A program made the translations under genes and the position numbers. The notes under the pieces are model-generated. The model saw only the letters and a program-made list of their open reading frames with translations. It did not search any database and was not told where the DNA came from. From Acidobacteriota bacterium (GTDB lineage Bacteria; Acidobacteriota; Thermoanaerobaculia; Multivoradales; Multivoraceae), in assembly GCA_028877275.1 (NCBI GenBank), contig JAPPFP010000019.1, positions 1 to 58,794 on the forward strand: 58,794 bases of DNA, given 5' to 3'. Position 1 is the stretch's first letter, and each line of letters starts with the position of its first letter. This document shows positions 25,208-36,374 of the stretch, one piece after another.

Positions 25208-26134
25208 TCAGAGGCCCTCCAGCAGTCGCAGCAACGCGGTCCTCTGCTCTTCGTCGGCGACTCGGCTGAACTTGCGCCGCAGCCGCCGTCGCAGGTACGA
25301 GCGCTCCCAGCGCGGCCGGTGAAGGTCGTAGTAGCGCAGTTGCGAAGCACGGTAGAACCGCTCCACCGCGGGCGACAGGAGCCGGGTCCCAGGCCGCCCC
25401 GTCGTGACGCCGCGCAGGTGGCAGGCACCCGCGCCCTTCACCTGACGCTGACGCCAGTCCTGCCGGTGCAGCCGCACACCAAGGTCGGCGTCCTCGAAGT
25501 AGAGGAAGAAACCCTCGTCGAAGCCGCCGACTTCCTCGAACGCGCTCCGGCGAACGAGCAGGCAGGCGGCGGAGAACCAACCTTGCCCGAGCAGCGGCCG
25601 GAGCAGCCGCGGCAGCAGCTCGTGGCTCCAGGCTCTCCCCTCGAACCGGTTCCGGAACTTCTGGATAGCTTCTCCCACGACTCCCACCGGAGCCGCCCAG
25701 CCCAGCTGCGGCGAGCCGTCCGGGTAGTGAAGGCCCGGAGCGGCGATCCCGAGCCGGGAGTCGCCGTCGAGCGCTTCCACGAGCCGCCGCAGGGACGGTC
25801 CGTCGATCCAGGCGTCCGGATTCAGGAGCAGCAGGTAGCGACCCGCCGCATCCCGGGCCGCCCTGTTGCAGCCGGCGCCGAAGCCGACGTTGCGCTCCAG
25901 AGCAATCAGCCGAACCGGCGGCCGCGACTCCGGCCCCTGCTCCTGGAGCCGGCGGACCGCCTCCGTCGAACCGTCCGTCGACGCATTGTCCACCAGGATG
26001 ATCTCCAGGCCATCGTCCCGAAACCGCTCCTCCGCGGCGACGACACGTAGCCGCTCCAGGCACTCGTGGAGATGCGGCCCCGCGTTGCGGTTGACGACGA
26101 TGGCGCTGATCGCCGGCACGTCCGCGCCACTCAT
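25208..26134 (-). CDS. Glycosyltransferase family 2 (rhamnosyltransferase-like)
   Basis: A 308-residue GT-A enzyme. The donor-binding SAIVVNRNAG, LVDNASTDGS and LLLLNPDAW (DXD-like) motifs are present, with the acceptor-side GFFLYFEDADLGVRLHR block typical of WbbL-type rhamnosyltransferases. The C-terminus is basic (RRRLRRKFSR), consistent with membrane-surface attachment. It overlaps the upstream GT4 gene by 4 bases and is the third of three linked transferases, probably for one surface polysaccharide. Confidence 0.87.
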   Translation of the reverse strand: MSGADVPAISAIVVNRNAGPHLHECLERLRVVAAEERFRDDGLEIILVDNASTDGSTEAVRRLQEQGPESRPPVRLIALERNVGFGAGCNRAARDAAGRYLLLLNPDAWIDGPSLRRLVEALDGDSRLGIAAPGLHYPDGSPQLGWAAPVGVVGEAIQKFRNRFEGRAWSHELLPRLLRPLLGQGWFSAACLLVRRSAFEEVGGFDEGFFLYFEDADLGVRLHRQDWRQRQVKGAGACHLRGVTTGRPGTRLLSPAVERFYRASQLRYYDLHRPRWERSYLRRRLRRKFSRVADEEQRTALLRLLEGL

Positions 26135-27369
26135 GAGCCTTGCTGCTGAGCCGTCCGCCAGGCCGTTTCGACTTCGATGGCGAACCGCTCGGCGGCCCGA
26201 GCCCAGGTCAGCGACCGTACGCGCATCGGCCCCTCCGACGCCACGAACTCGCGCGCCGCGGCATCGAACAGAAGCCGCTGGAGCCCATCGGTCACGGCAT
26301 CGACGTCCAGCCGGTCACAGCGAAGCGGATAGTCAGGCCACAATTCGAGCAGGGCGGGCGCGTCGGCTACGAGCACCGGCACGCCGGCAGCCAGCGATTC
26401 GAGAGGCGGCAGGCCGTAGCCTTCGTACTCCGACACGTAGATCGTCCCGACGGCGCCCGCATACAGGTCCGGCAGAACCCCGTCCTCGACGTAGCCAAGC
26501 TGGACCACGCGGTCGGCACATCCGCTCGACCGGATCATCCGCCCCAGATCGTCCGGCCGCGGCAACTGGTTGCTGCCGGCGATGACGAGTTGCAGGTCCT
26601 CGGCGAACGGCTCGGCGGTCCCTGCCGACGGGTCCTTCGCGGATCCACTCAGGAGCCGATGCAGACCTGCCAGTACCAGGTCGAGTCGGCGGCGCGCCAG
26701 GATGGAACCCAGAACCAGCAGGTAGGGACGCCGCACACCCAGGCCGGAGAGAGGCTCGCTCCGGCCGGCATCGCCGTGAGAGACCGACTCTCGCACAGGC
26801 TCGAACCGGGCCGACACGCCCAGAGGGGCGACGGCGATCCGTTCCTCCGGAACGCCGTACCGCTTCTGCAGTTCGGTCGCCGTACGGTCCGTGTCGGTCA
26901 ACACCCTGGTTGCCGAACGCGCGGCGCGACGTGCGAGGAGACGCCGCCGCCACCTCTCCCTGAAGGCGAAGTCCCGCGGCAGGAGCTCGAACGACAGGTC
27001 GTGAATCGTGACGAGCGAAGGACGAGCCGCTGCACGAGGCAGGCTGTAGCCCGGCGAGAAGAGGACGTCCACCGGCCGCCGCCGAAGGACGCGTGGCAAT
27101 CGGAACTGCTCCCAGAAGACCGGATGCGCATCGCCGCACCGATCGAACACGGCCTCGCAGGTACATCCCCCAGCCTCCGCTCCGGTCCACAGCGGATGCT
27201 CGAACGGATCGCCCTTGAAGAAGAGCTGCAGGCGCCAGCCACGTGCTCGCGGCGTGCAACGGAGAGCCGTCAGGAGCTCCTCGAGGTACCTGCCCACGCC
27301 GGTCGGCGCGCCCTCCATCTCGTAGGCCACGACACCGATCGAAGCCGGCCCCGAAGCCCCCGGCGTCAT
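26131..27369 (-). CDS. Glycosyltransferase family 4
   Basis: A 412-residue GT-B protein from the ATG at 27369. It begins with a SIGVVAYEMEGAPTGVGRYL acceptor-side motif and has VTIHDLSFELLP, a donor-domain LVLGSILARRRLDLVLAGLH and SEYEGYGLPPLESLAAGVPV. These are typical of GT4 mannosyl- or glucosyltransferases in O-antigen and exopolysaccharide loci. Start and stop overlap neighbours by 4 bases on both sides. Confidence 0.86.
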   Translation of the reverse strand: MTPGASGPASIGVVAYEMEGAPTGVGRYLEELLTALRCTPRARGWRLQLFFKGDPFEHPLWTGAEAGGCTCEAVFDRCGDAHPVFWEQFRLPRVLRRRPVDVLFSPGYSLPRAAARPSLVTIHDLSFELLPRDFAFRERWRRRLLARRAARSATRVLTDTDRTATELQKRYGVPEERIAVAPLGVSARFEPVRESVSHGDAGRSEPLSGLGVRRPYLLVLGSILARRRLDLVLAGLHRLLSGSAKDPSAGTAEPFAEDLQLVIAGSNQLPRPDDLGRMIRSSGCADRVVQLGYVEDGVLPDLYAGAVGTIYVSEYEGYGLPPLESLAAGVPVLVADAPALLELWPDYPLRCDRLDVDAVTDGLQRLLFDAAAREFVASEGPMRVRSLTWARAAERFAIEVETAWRTAQQQGS

Positions 27370-28487
27370 CGGGAACCGACCGTCCGCGGGCCGCCCGCGA
27401 TTTCGCCGTAGATGCTGACCACCTCCTCGGCCGCCCGCCGCCAGGAGAAGGTGGCAGCCCGCTCCAGGCCGGCCCGCCGGTAGCGATCCCGTCGCGCCGG
27501 ATCCCGTAGCAGGACGTCCAGGCCGCGCCGGATCGCCGCCACGTCGGAGGGGTCGACGCACAGGGCGGCATCTCCAGCCACCTCGACCAGTGACGACCGA
27601 TCCGACGTAAGGACCGGTGTCCCGCAGGCCATCGCCTCCACCACCGGAAGCCCGAACCCTTCGACCAGCGACGGATAGGCCACCACCGAGGCGACATTGT
27701 AGAGAGCGATCAGGTCCTTCTCCGATACGGCGCCGAGGCGGCGCACGAAGTCCGGCCAGTCGCCCGCGAACACGGCGTCCCGCTTCCAGCCGCCGCCGCC
27801 GACCAGCGCCAGCGGGACCCGGGTCCGGAGATCCGGACCGAGGCCGCCATATGCCTCGATCAGCCGGGCAATGTTCTTGCGCGGTTCCAGCGTCCCCACC
27901 GAGAGAACGAACGGCCCGTCGAGACCGAAGCGCTCCGCCAGCCGCCGCCTCGCCGCTTCCAGCTCGGCGCCGTCGAGCGCCACGAAGCCGGCTGAAGCCG
28001 CCTCGTAGACCACCCGGAGCCGGTCATCTCGCAAGACGAACCACTTCCGCACTTCCTCGGCCGTGGCCTCCGACACGGCAATGACCGTGGCACCCTGCGC
28101 CACCGCCCGCAGCGTCGCCAGCAGACACTGATTCCGGTTCGCCGGCACGTGGAATCTCGGGTGCGTGAGAAAGGTCAGATCGTGAATCGTGAACACGACC
28201 GGTCCGTCGAAGCAGGCGGGGTCCGCGAAGGTCGGGATGTGGAACAGATCGAGATCCCGGCGTCGCGGCCAGCGACCCGGTCCACGCCGAACGTTCCCCG
28301 GCAGTCCTCTCAGGAGCGTCTTCCAGCCGCCTGCGTCGACCTCCGCATCGAGCGCGTACAGAAGCAGGCTTGGCCCGCCGCTTCGTTCCTCCGACAGCTC
28401 GGCCAGCGCCTCCAGCAGGCTGGCTGAGTACCTGGCTACGCCGTCCCGAGGCCCGAACAGCTTGCTCACGTCGAAACCGACGCGCAT
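27366..28487 (-). CDS. Glycosyltransferase family 4
   Basis: A 373-residue GT-B enzyme, paralogous in layout to its downstream neighbour. It has VGFDVSKLFGPRDGVARYS, VFTIHDLTFLTHPRFH, SVGTLEPRKNIARLIEAYGG and YPSLVEGFGLPVVEAMACG. The EPRKN motif is common in mannosyltransferases of the WbaZ/MtfB type. The adjacent GT4 genes may derive from an old duplication, but the protein sequences have diverged well beyond recent duplication. Confidence 0.87.
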   Translation of the reverse strand: MRVGFDVSKLFGPRDGVARYSASLLEALAELSEERSGGPSLLLYALDAEVDAGGWKTLLRGLPGNVRRGPGRWPRRRDLDLFHIPTFADPACFDGPVVFTIHDLTFLTHPRFHVPANRNQCLLATLRAVAQGATVIAVSEATAEEVRKWFVLRDDRLRVVYEAASAGFVALDGAELEAARRRLAERFGLDGPFVLSVGTLEPRKNIARLIEAYGGLGPDLRTRVPLALVGGGGWKRDAVFAGDWPDFVRRLGAVSEKDLIALYNVASVVAYPSLVEGFGLPVVEAMACGTPVLTSDRSSLVEVAGDAALCVDPSDVAAIRRGLDVLLRDPARRDRYRRAGLERAATFSWRRAAEEVVSIYGEIAGGPRTVGSR

Positions 28488-28494
28488 TGCCGCC

Positions 28495-28836
28495 TCAGGC
28501 GCTCCGTGCTTCCCGCCTCACCTCGGCGCGAATCCCCCTGGCCACCGATCGCAGTCTCCTCGCGGCGCCGGCTCTCAGGTGTCCGGCGCCCTCGAGTTGC
28601 TCGATCAACGGCAGGATGTCGGCGTGAAGCGGATCCACCCTGGCGACCTCCTTCGCCCGTGCCCACACGGCCAGGCGAAGACGATCGTAGGCGCCCACGC
28701 CGACGACGCGACGCAGCGCCAGCCGCAACGGCCGCGCAGGGCCAGAACGGGCAAGGCGTCCCAAGAAGGCAACGATGACCCGCCCCATGGCACCGGGAGG
28801 GTACAACAACCGGCTCGCCGCGGATCCGATGGCCAT
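28495..28836 (-). CDS. Hypothetical helical protein between acyltransferase and glycosyltransferases
   Basis: A 113-residue basic protein starting at the ATG at 28836, two bases past the acyltransferase stop and seven before the next gene. No family is recognised. It is predominantly helical, with a hydrophobic patch (MGRVIVAFLGRLA) near residue 20 and an Arg-rich C-terminus. A central HADILPLIEQLEGAGHLRAG segment is the most ordered-looking part. Spacing between neighbours supports translation; antisense composition also allows a chance frame. Confidence 0.5.
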   Translation of the reverse strand: MAIGSAASRLLYPPGAMGRVIVAFLGRLARSGPARPLRLALRRVVGVGAYDRLRLAVWARAKEVARVDPLHADILPLIEQLEGAGHLRAGAARRLRSVARGIRAEVRREARSA

Positions 28837-28838
28837 GC

Positions 28839-30299
28839 TCAAACGTCGAGAACAGCCACCAGGCCGATCACCTCGTCGTACAGCGCGGCGCGTTGCCGGC
28901 GCAGCCGCTCCACCGTACCCCTGCGGAACCCTCCGATCCACAGCGCGCGCAGGCCGTGACCAAGTTCCTGGATGAAACGGTGGTAACGGAGGCCCAGCAG
29001 GGCGGAAAGCACGCACAGCGCCAACATCCCGGAGACTCGCACCCAGAGAGCCTCGGGCCTCCAGTCGAAGCCGGGCAGGGGCTCGGTCCAGGCCAGGCCC
29101 ACCGCCAGACTGGCCGCCAGCCAGGCCATCGGCAGAATGATCAGGCCCAGGAACATCTTGAGGCCCGCCTGCTCCTTACGGGTCACGGAGAGTTTCTTGG
29201 CGCCGAAGCCGACGAGCAGAGCCGCCGGCAGGTTGACGAGATTGCCGATCAGAACGACCGTCGGCAACAGCAGAAGCATGAGCAGCGCCTCGGCGCAAAG
29301 GAGAATCACTCGCCAGACCGTCCGTCCGAGCGGAGCGCCGTCCAGGTCGCGGTCGTTCAGGCCAAGCAATCTCAGCGCCTCCCTGTACCTGGTCACCCGA
29401 GCAACGAGCCGGTCCGCGACGCCGGGGTCGATGGCGCGCTGCCTTCGGTAGCCAGCCCATACGCGTGCGAAGCCCGCATCCCGCTCCTGCATCGGTGCCC
29501 GGCGAAGTCGCGGGACGCCTTCACGCGCCGCCTGCTCCGCCCGCACCAGGGACCGCACCTGTTCCATTGCCCGGTGAAGCTCCCAACTCTCGGTCGGACG
29601 GGTGACCTCGATCAGGTGCTGCTGAATCAGCCCCGTCAGACGGTCCACGAAGGTCTCCTCCGTCGCCTCCCGGTCGCGGCCGGAGTCAGCGCCCGGTGGG
29701 ATCGCGCCGCGCCGGTCCGGACGCAGATCCTCCGGCAGGTCGACCGGCGGATAGAAGGCGATCAGAGCCCGGGAACGGAAGGCGTGTTTCCGCTCGTAGT
29801 GAAGGCCCACGGGCACGAGGGCGGGATCGCCGTCGTCCTGGGCAAGTTCGAACAGCCGTGCGGCCCCCGCCCGCAACTCGAGCAACTGCGGCTCATCGTG
29901 GGTTGCACCCTCGGGAAAGATCGCCACGAAAGAGTGCCGGGCGGCGACCGCGAGCGCTCCCAGACTCCGATGGTTCGCCGCCCGGCGCTCCTCGTCGCTC
30001 GTGAGGGCGCCGGGTTCTCCCCGATCCCGTCGCCGGTACAGAGGCACCGCGCCGGCGCCCCGCAGCAGCCAACCGACGATCGGCAGCCGGAACAGGCCGT
30101 GGCGGGCCCCGAAGGTAACGGGCCTCGGACTGAAGCCGAGCAACAGAATGCCGTCGGCCAGTCCGTTCGGGTGCCAGGCGACGAGGAGACCGCCGCCTTC
30201 TCGCGGCACGTTCTCGATGCCAACGATCTCGACACTGCGGAAGAAGAGCCTCGCCAGCAACCGCAGAAACCACCTCAGGCTACGCATTCCTGAGCCCAT
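28839..30299 (-). CDS. PlsC-domain acyltransferase (Gpt2/Sct1-like)
   Basis: A 486-residue membrane protein. The catalytic motif is HPNGLAD (His43 to Asp49), the HX5D arrangement seen in the Gpt2/Sct1 branch of glycerol-3-phosphate acyltransferases rather than the commoner HX4D. FPEGATHDEP near residues 128-137 is the matching substrate motif. About 200 residues later come at least four membrane helices (for example VWRVILLCAEALLMLLLLPTV). It probably acylates a glycerol-phosphate or similar acceptor at the inner membrane. It starts the long minus-strand run. Confidence 0.82.
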   Translation of the reverse strand: MGSGMRSLRWFLRLLARLFFRSVEIVGIENVPREGGGLLVAWHPNGLADGILLLGFSPRPVTFGARHGLFRLPIVGWLLRGAGAVPLYRRRDRGEPGALTSDEERRAANHRSLGALAVAARHSFVAIFPEGATHDEPQLLELRAGAARLFELAQDDGDPALVPVGLHYERKHAFRSRALIAFYPPVDLPEDLRPDRRGAIPPGADSGRDREATEETFVDRLTGLIQQHLIEVTRPTESWELHRAMEQVRSLVRAEQAAREGVPRLRRAPMQERDAGFARVWAGYRRQRAIDPGVADRLVARVTRYREALRLLGLNDRDLDGAPLGRTVWRVILLCAEALLMLLLLPTVVLIGNLVNLPAALLVGFGAKKLSVTRKEQAGLKMFLGLIILPMAWLAASLAVGLAWTEPLPGFDWRPEALWVRVSGMLALCVLSALLGLRYHRFIQELGHGLRALWIGGFRRGTVERLRRQRAALYDEVIGLVAVLDV

Positions 30300-30367
30300 G
30301 CTCGACCGACCTGGTTCCCTCCCGCTGAACTCCGTCCGACGCCGATCAGTCTACCCACCGGCGACTC

Positions 30368-30390
30368 GGTCGGACCGTCCGACCGGTCGG
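30368..30390. repeat. Nested palindromes upstream of a promoter
   Basis: GGTCGGA (30368-30374) and TCCGACC (30378-30384) form a 7-bp inverted repeat with a 3-base centre. Overlapping it is the exact 12-bp palindrome CCGACCGGTCGG at 30379-30390. The pair ends 4 bases before the -35 box at 30395. This position suggests a regulator binding site. Confidence 0.5.
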
Positions 30391-30394
30391 TTGC

Positions 30395-30423
30395 TTGACA
30401 ACCCCCTGCCGCCCCCCTACGGT
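30395..30423 (+). promoter_or_regulatory. Promoter with perfect -35
   Basis: TTGACA at 30395-30400 is a perfect -35. After a 17-base spacer, TACGGT at 30418-30423 is a weak -10 with three of six matches, including the key T-A and last T. It would drive the short gene at 30454. The weak -10 and the adjacent palindromes suit an activated promoter. Confidence 0.5.
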
Positions 30424-30453
30424 GGTTTCACCGATGCAAGGGAAGGAGGCTCC

Positions 30454-30555
30454 ATGACCCCACCGGGCCATCTTCAGCCCCCGGTTGACCCGACGCTGAT
30501 CGCCGAGGGAGCCAGACCGGGGGCCGCCGAGTCCAGGGCTCAAATGGACGAATGA
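30454..30555 (+). CDS. Candidate 33-residue small protein
   Basis: A short frame, MTPPGHLQPPV...RAQMDE, of 33 codons plus TGA. It is preceded by the near-perfect ribosome binding site AAGGAGG (30443-30449) four bases before the ATG, and by a promoter. It has no hydrophobic segment and no recognised family. Pro-rich at the start, charged at the end. I consider it a real small gene on the strength of its signals, though a leader for downstream regulation is also possible. Confidence 0.45.
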   Translation: MTPPGHLQPPVDPTLIAEGARPGAAESRAQMDE

Positions 30556-30709
30556 CTTCCGGCCGCTTGACCGTCGCCTGAACCGCCCGAGCGCCCAGCG
30601 GACCCGCAGTCCGAACCGGGCCGCGCCGGGGCAAACCAGAACGAGTCGGGGCCCATCGGGCACAAAACGCCTACCGCGAAAACGCATCCATCCCGAGCCC
30701 GAGACACTC

Positions 30710-30738
30710 TGAGAGCGCAGGTTCCGCCTGCGCTCTCA
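30710..30738. repeat. Perfect 12-bp hairpin upstream of comM
   Basis: TGAGAGCGCAGG (30710-30721) and CCTGCGCTCTCA (30727-30738) pair perfectly around a 5-base loop. There is no T-run after it. It could be a terminator-like end of the short transcript or a mobile palindromic unit. Confidence 0.6.
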
Positions 30739-30792
30739 CTGCGTCAGGAAGGTCCGATCCGGCTTCGGGAGCGGTCCTGCGTCTTAGTCCAT

Positions 30793-32316
30793 GTGATCGC
30801 CTACATGAACTCCGCGACGCCCTGGGGCATCGAAGCGCGGGAGGTCCAGGTGGAAGTCGCGGCCTACTTCGGTCTGCCGGCGATGCAGTTGATCGGCCTG
30901 CCCGACACCGCGGTTCGGGAGAGTCGAGACCGCGTGCGGGCAGCGATCCGCAGCAGTGGCTACGACCTCGAGAGCCGCAACGTCGTCATCAATCTGGCGC
31001 CAGCGGATCTGCGCAAGGAAGGCAACCAGCTCGACCTGCCGATCGCCCTTGGGCTCCTCACCGCCAATCGGGAACTCTCCGCCGAGTCGCTCGAGGGCCG
31101 GATGGCCTGCGGCGAACTGGGCCTGGACGGCGAGGTCCGCCCCGTGCGCGGCAGCCTGTCCATCGCGGAACTGGCCGGAAGGCTCGGCATTCGCGAAGTC
31201 CTTCTGCCAGCGGCGAACAGCAGACAGGCCGCCGCACTGGCAGCCACGAAGGTGATCCCAATCGCCCACCTCCGTGAGGCGATCGAACATCTGACCGGAG
31301 ACCGGGTGATCGCACCGGCGACGGCGATGCCGCCCCCGCAGGCCAAGAACGGCACTGGTCCCGACTTCTCCGACGTCCGCGGCCAGGAAACGGCCAAGCG
31401 GGCGCTCGAGATAGCAGCGGCCGGCGGGCACAACGTCCTCTTCGTCGGACCGCCGGGAACCGGCAAGACGATGCTCGCGCGGCGCCTGCCCGGAATCCTG
31501 CCGCCGCTCACCGGCGAGGAGGCGATCACCGTGACGAAGATCCACTCGCTGGCCGGCCTCGCGCGCGGCGCCGACGGACTGGTCTGGACCCGTCCCTTCC
31601 GCAGCCCGCACTCCGGCGTCTCCGCGTCGGGTCTGATCGGAGGCGGCTCGGTGCCGAGACCTGGGGAGATCAGCCTCTCGCATGCCGGCGTGCTGTTCCT
31701 GGACGAACTGCCCGAGTTCCGGCGCGACGCCCTCGAAGCACTCCGTCAGCCGCTCGAGGACGGGGTGGTCACGGTCGTCCGGGCGAAGGCCCGGCTCAGC
31801 TTCCCTGCCCGATTCACCCTCGTCGCCGCCTGCAACCCTTGCCGTTGCGGCCACTTCGGCGATCCGCGAGCGGACTGCGTCTGCGCGGCCAGAGACATCG
31901 ACCGCTATCGCCGGCAGCTTTCGGGCCCCCTGCTCGACCGGATCGACCTCCACGTCGAGATGCCGGTTCCCAGCCTGGAGGACCTGAAGGGACCGGCCTG
32001 CGAAACCTCCACCGAGATCGCGGGGAGGGTCGAGGCTGCGCGCCGTAGCCAGGCATCTCGCTTTCCCGCCGGCCATCCGGCGCCCCTCAACAGCACGATG
32101 ACGCGCCGGGATCTGGAAAGCCACTGCCGGCCGACCGAAGCGGCCCAGAGCCTGCTCGACGCGGCCTTCGAGCGTCTGGCCATGTCGGCCCGGGCACTGG
32201 CCCGGGCACTCAAGGTAGCCCGCACCATTGCCGATCTCGACTCATCCCGGCGAATCGACGTCACCCACGTTGCGGAGGCGATCCAGTACCGGCCGCTGGA
32301 CCGTCACAAACCATGA
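30793..32316 (+). CDS. comM: ComM/YifB family AAA+ ATPase
   Basis: A 507-residue Mg-chelatase-like AAA+ protein. In naturally competent bacteria ComM is a hexameric branch-migration helicase that helps integrate incoming DNA. The N-terminal Lon-protease-like domain (MQLIGLPDTAVRESRDRVRA) is followed by FSDVRGQETAKRALEIAAAG, the Walker A GPPGTGKTMLA, Walker B VLFLDELPEF and a CNPCRCGHFGD zinc-like loop. The C-terminal helical lid is complete. The GTG at 30793 or the ATG at 30805 may be the start. No other competence genes are in the window. Confidence 0.92.
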   Translation: MIAYMNSATPWGIEAREVQVEVAAYFGLPAMQLIGLPDTAVRESRDRVRAAIRSSGYDLESRNVVINLAPADLRKEGNQLDLPIALGLLTANRELSAESLEGRMACGELGLDGEVRPVRGSLSIAELAGRLGIREVLLPAANSRQAAALAATKVIPIAHLREAIEHLTGDRVIAPATAMPPPQAKNGTGPDFSDVRGQETAKRALEIAAAGGHNVLFVGPPGTGKTMLARRLPGILPPLTGEEAITVTKIHSLAGLARGADGLVWTRPFRSPHSGVSASGLIGGGSVPRPGEISLSHAGVLFLDELPEFRRDALEALRQPLEDGVVTVVRAKARLSFPARFTLVAACNPCRCGHFGDPRADCVCAARDIDRYRRQLSGPLLDRIDLHVEMPVPSLEDLKGPACETSTEIAGRVEAARRSQASRFPAGHPAPLNSTMTRRDLESHCRPTEAAQSLLDAAFERLAMSARALARALKVARTIADLDSSRRIDVTHVAEAIQYRPLDRHKP

Positions 32317-32372
32317 CGTCGACGCGGAAGGCGGCCGGGCGGGGCTCCCCCCCGCCGCGCCCGCCCGCCGCT

Positions 32373-32401
32373 CTGACGGGCCATACGTTTGCTGCTAAAA
32401 T
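32373..32401 (+). promoter_or_regulatory. Promoter for the M23 peptidase gene
   Basis: CTGACG (32373-32378) and TAAAAT (32396-32401) are 17 bases apart, and TGC precedes TAAAAT as an extended -10. The -10 matches five of six consensus bases. It ends 14 bases before the ATG at 32416, so the leader would be very short. Confidence 0.55.
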
Positions 32402-32415
32402 CGACCTTGGTCGAT

Positions 32416-33303
32416 ATGCCGTCCCGGTTCCACACGATCGTCTTCGTCCCTCACTCGATGAGGCGGACGCGACAGTTCCGTGTCAGCGGCCGCTGGCTGG
32501 CCGCCATCGCAACCGCAGCCGGGCTCGTACTCGGCGTCACGAGTTGGGTTACCGTCTATCAGGTCCGATCGGCGGTCCAGCTCCGCGATCTGGAGCGGAT
32601 CCAGCAGGAGAACGCGGATCTGCGTCGCGCCAACGCCTCCTTCGAGGCGAGTGTCTCCCGCCTGCAGCAGGCGTTGACCGAGGCGGAGGATCGCACCCGC
32701 GACCTCGCGATCGTCGCCGGGCTCGAGCAGATCGTTGGCGGCGAACCGCAGAGTCGCCTGTCGGAAGCGGGCGCCGGCGGCACGTTCACGAGCCTGACCG
32801 CGCCGGACAGTTCCGACCTGTCCCTGCTGGAGGCCAGGGCATCGCTGCTCGGGGGACGTCTCGACGCCGTCAACAGCGCCTTCGAGGAGCGCCAGCTCGC
32901 CCTCCGTTCCACTCCCATGATCTGGCCCGTGCGCGGCGTCATCAACAGCGGCTTCGGCTTCCGACGGGATCCGATCACCGGCCAGCGGGCCCACCACTCC
33001 GGTCTCGACATCTCCGCGGACCGCGGCATTCCGGTGCTCGCGACCGCGGACGGAATCGTCATCCGCGCGGAACGGATGGGCAACCTGGGCAGAGCCGTCT
33101 ACGTGCTCCACCGCTTCGGGTACGAGACGCGCTACGGGCATATGGCGGAGATCCTGGTCGAAGAGGGCCAGGAGATCCGCCGCGGCGACATCCTGGGCCG
33201 GGTCGGAAACTCCGGGCGGACGACGGGCTACCACCTGCACTACGAGGTCCGGCTGGAAGGCGACGCCCGCAACCCGTTCGAGTACCTGCGGAGCCAGGGC
33301 TGA
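32416..33303 (+). CDS. Membrane-anchored M23 (LytM) peptidase
   Basis: A 295-residue zinc peptidase of the peptidoglycan endopeptidase family. After a basic start comes one membrane helix (WLAAIATAAGLVLGVTSWV), a coiled coil of about 80 residues (LERIQQENADLRRANASF) and the M23 domain. The zinc ligands are visible: HHSGLD for HxxxD and HLHYE for HxH. GYGH-type RYGHMAEI is also present. The full ligand set implies an active enzyme acting on periplasmic peptidoglycan. The ATG at 32416 is chosen over an earlier in-frame codon because the promoter lies just upstream. Confidence 0.9.
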   Translation: MPSRFHTIVFVPHSMRRTRQFRVSGRWLAAIATAAGLVLGVTSWVTVYQVRSAVQLRDLERIQQENADLRRANASFEASVSRLQQALTEAEDRTRDLAIVAGLEQIVGGEPQSRLSEAGAGGTFTSLTAPDSSDLSLLEARASLLGGRLDAVNSAFEERQLALRSTPMIWPVRGVINSGFGFRRDPITGQRAHHSGLDISADRGIPVLATADGIVIRAERMGNLGRAVYVLHRFGYETRYGHMAEILVEEGQEIRRGDILGRVGNSGRTTGYHLHYEVRLEGDARNPFEYLRSQG

Positions 33304-33334
33304 GGGCACGCTGCGTCACGAAACGCCGCGCTAG

Positions 33335-33469
33335 GATGCCGTCGCATCGCCCGCTGACGGACGATGCGACCGGGTCGCTGGCGGCGCGGAGACGCTCCGC
33401 CAGGGTTCCCAGCCTTCCGTCCCGGCATCGGACGGCCCCACCGTCGCGCGGACCGATGGGAACGAGCCC

Positions 33470-33473
<4 letters not shown>
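33335..33473 (+). CDS. Possible upstream short frame overlapping secA
   Basis: A 45-codon frame ([13 protein letters not shown]... ending RGPMGTSP) whose TGA overlaps the secA ATG (ATGA at 33470). The end is Pro-rich, with APPSRGP. Upstream short frames controlling secA are known from the SecM type, but this peptide has no signal or membrane segment, so a SecM-like arrest role is not supported. It may be a chance frame in high-G+C DNA. Confidence 0.2.
33341..33370 (+). repeat. Stem-loop in the secA leader
   Basis: GTCGCATCG (33341-33349) and CGATGCGAC (33362-33370) form a perfect 9-bp stem around 12 bases. A second short stem (GCGGAG...CTCCGC) follows within 30 bases. The leader between the peptidase stop and secA is 166 bases, so structured control of secA translation is possible. 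Confidence 0.45.
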
Positions 33474-36301
<2,828 letters not shown>

Positions 36302-36374
36302 GAGCCTGAGCAGCGGGAACGCGGAAAGAGCCGGGGCCGGGTGCGCCACAGCCTCCCAGTTGATAGCGTTCGGC

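Larger units (their letters stand above)
30300..30792. other. 493-base region between divergent genes
   Basis: Between the acyltransferase (-) and comM (+). It holds operator-like palindromes (30368-30390), a promoter (30395-30423), a short gene (30454-30555) and a hairpin (30710-30738), each listed separately. In the stretch from 30556 to 30709 I see nothing assignable. Confidence 0.6.

Noticed and set aside
24393..26063. A fused 556-codon reading of the lectin-like gene extended upstream
   Set aside because: The upstream part overlaps the glycosyltransferase gene in another frame of the same strand and has no domain; a signal peptide begins exactly at the ATG at 25172.
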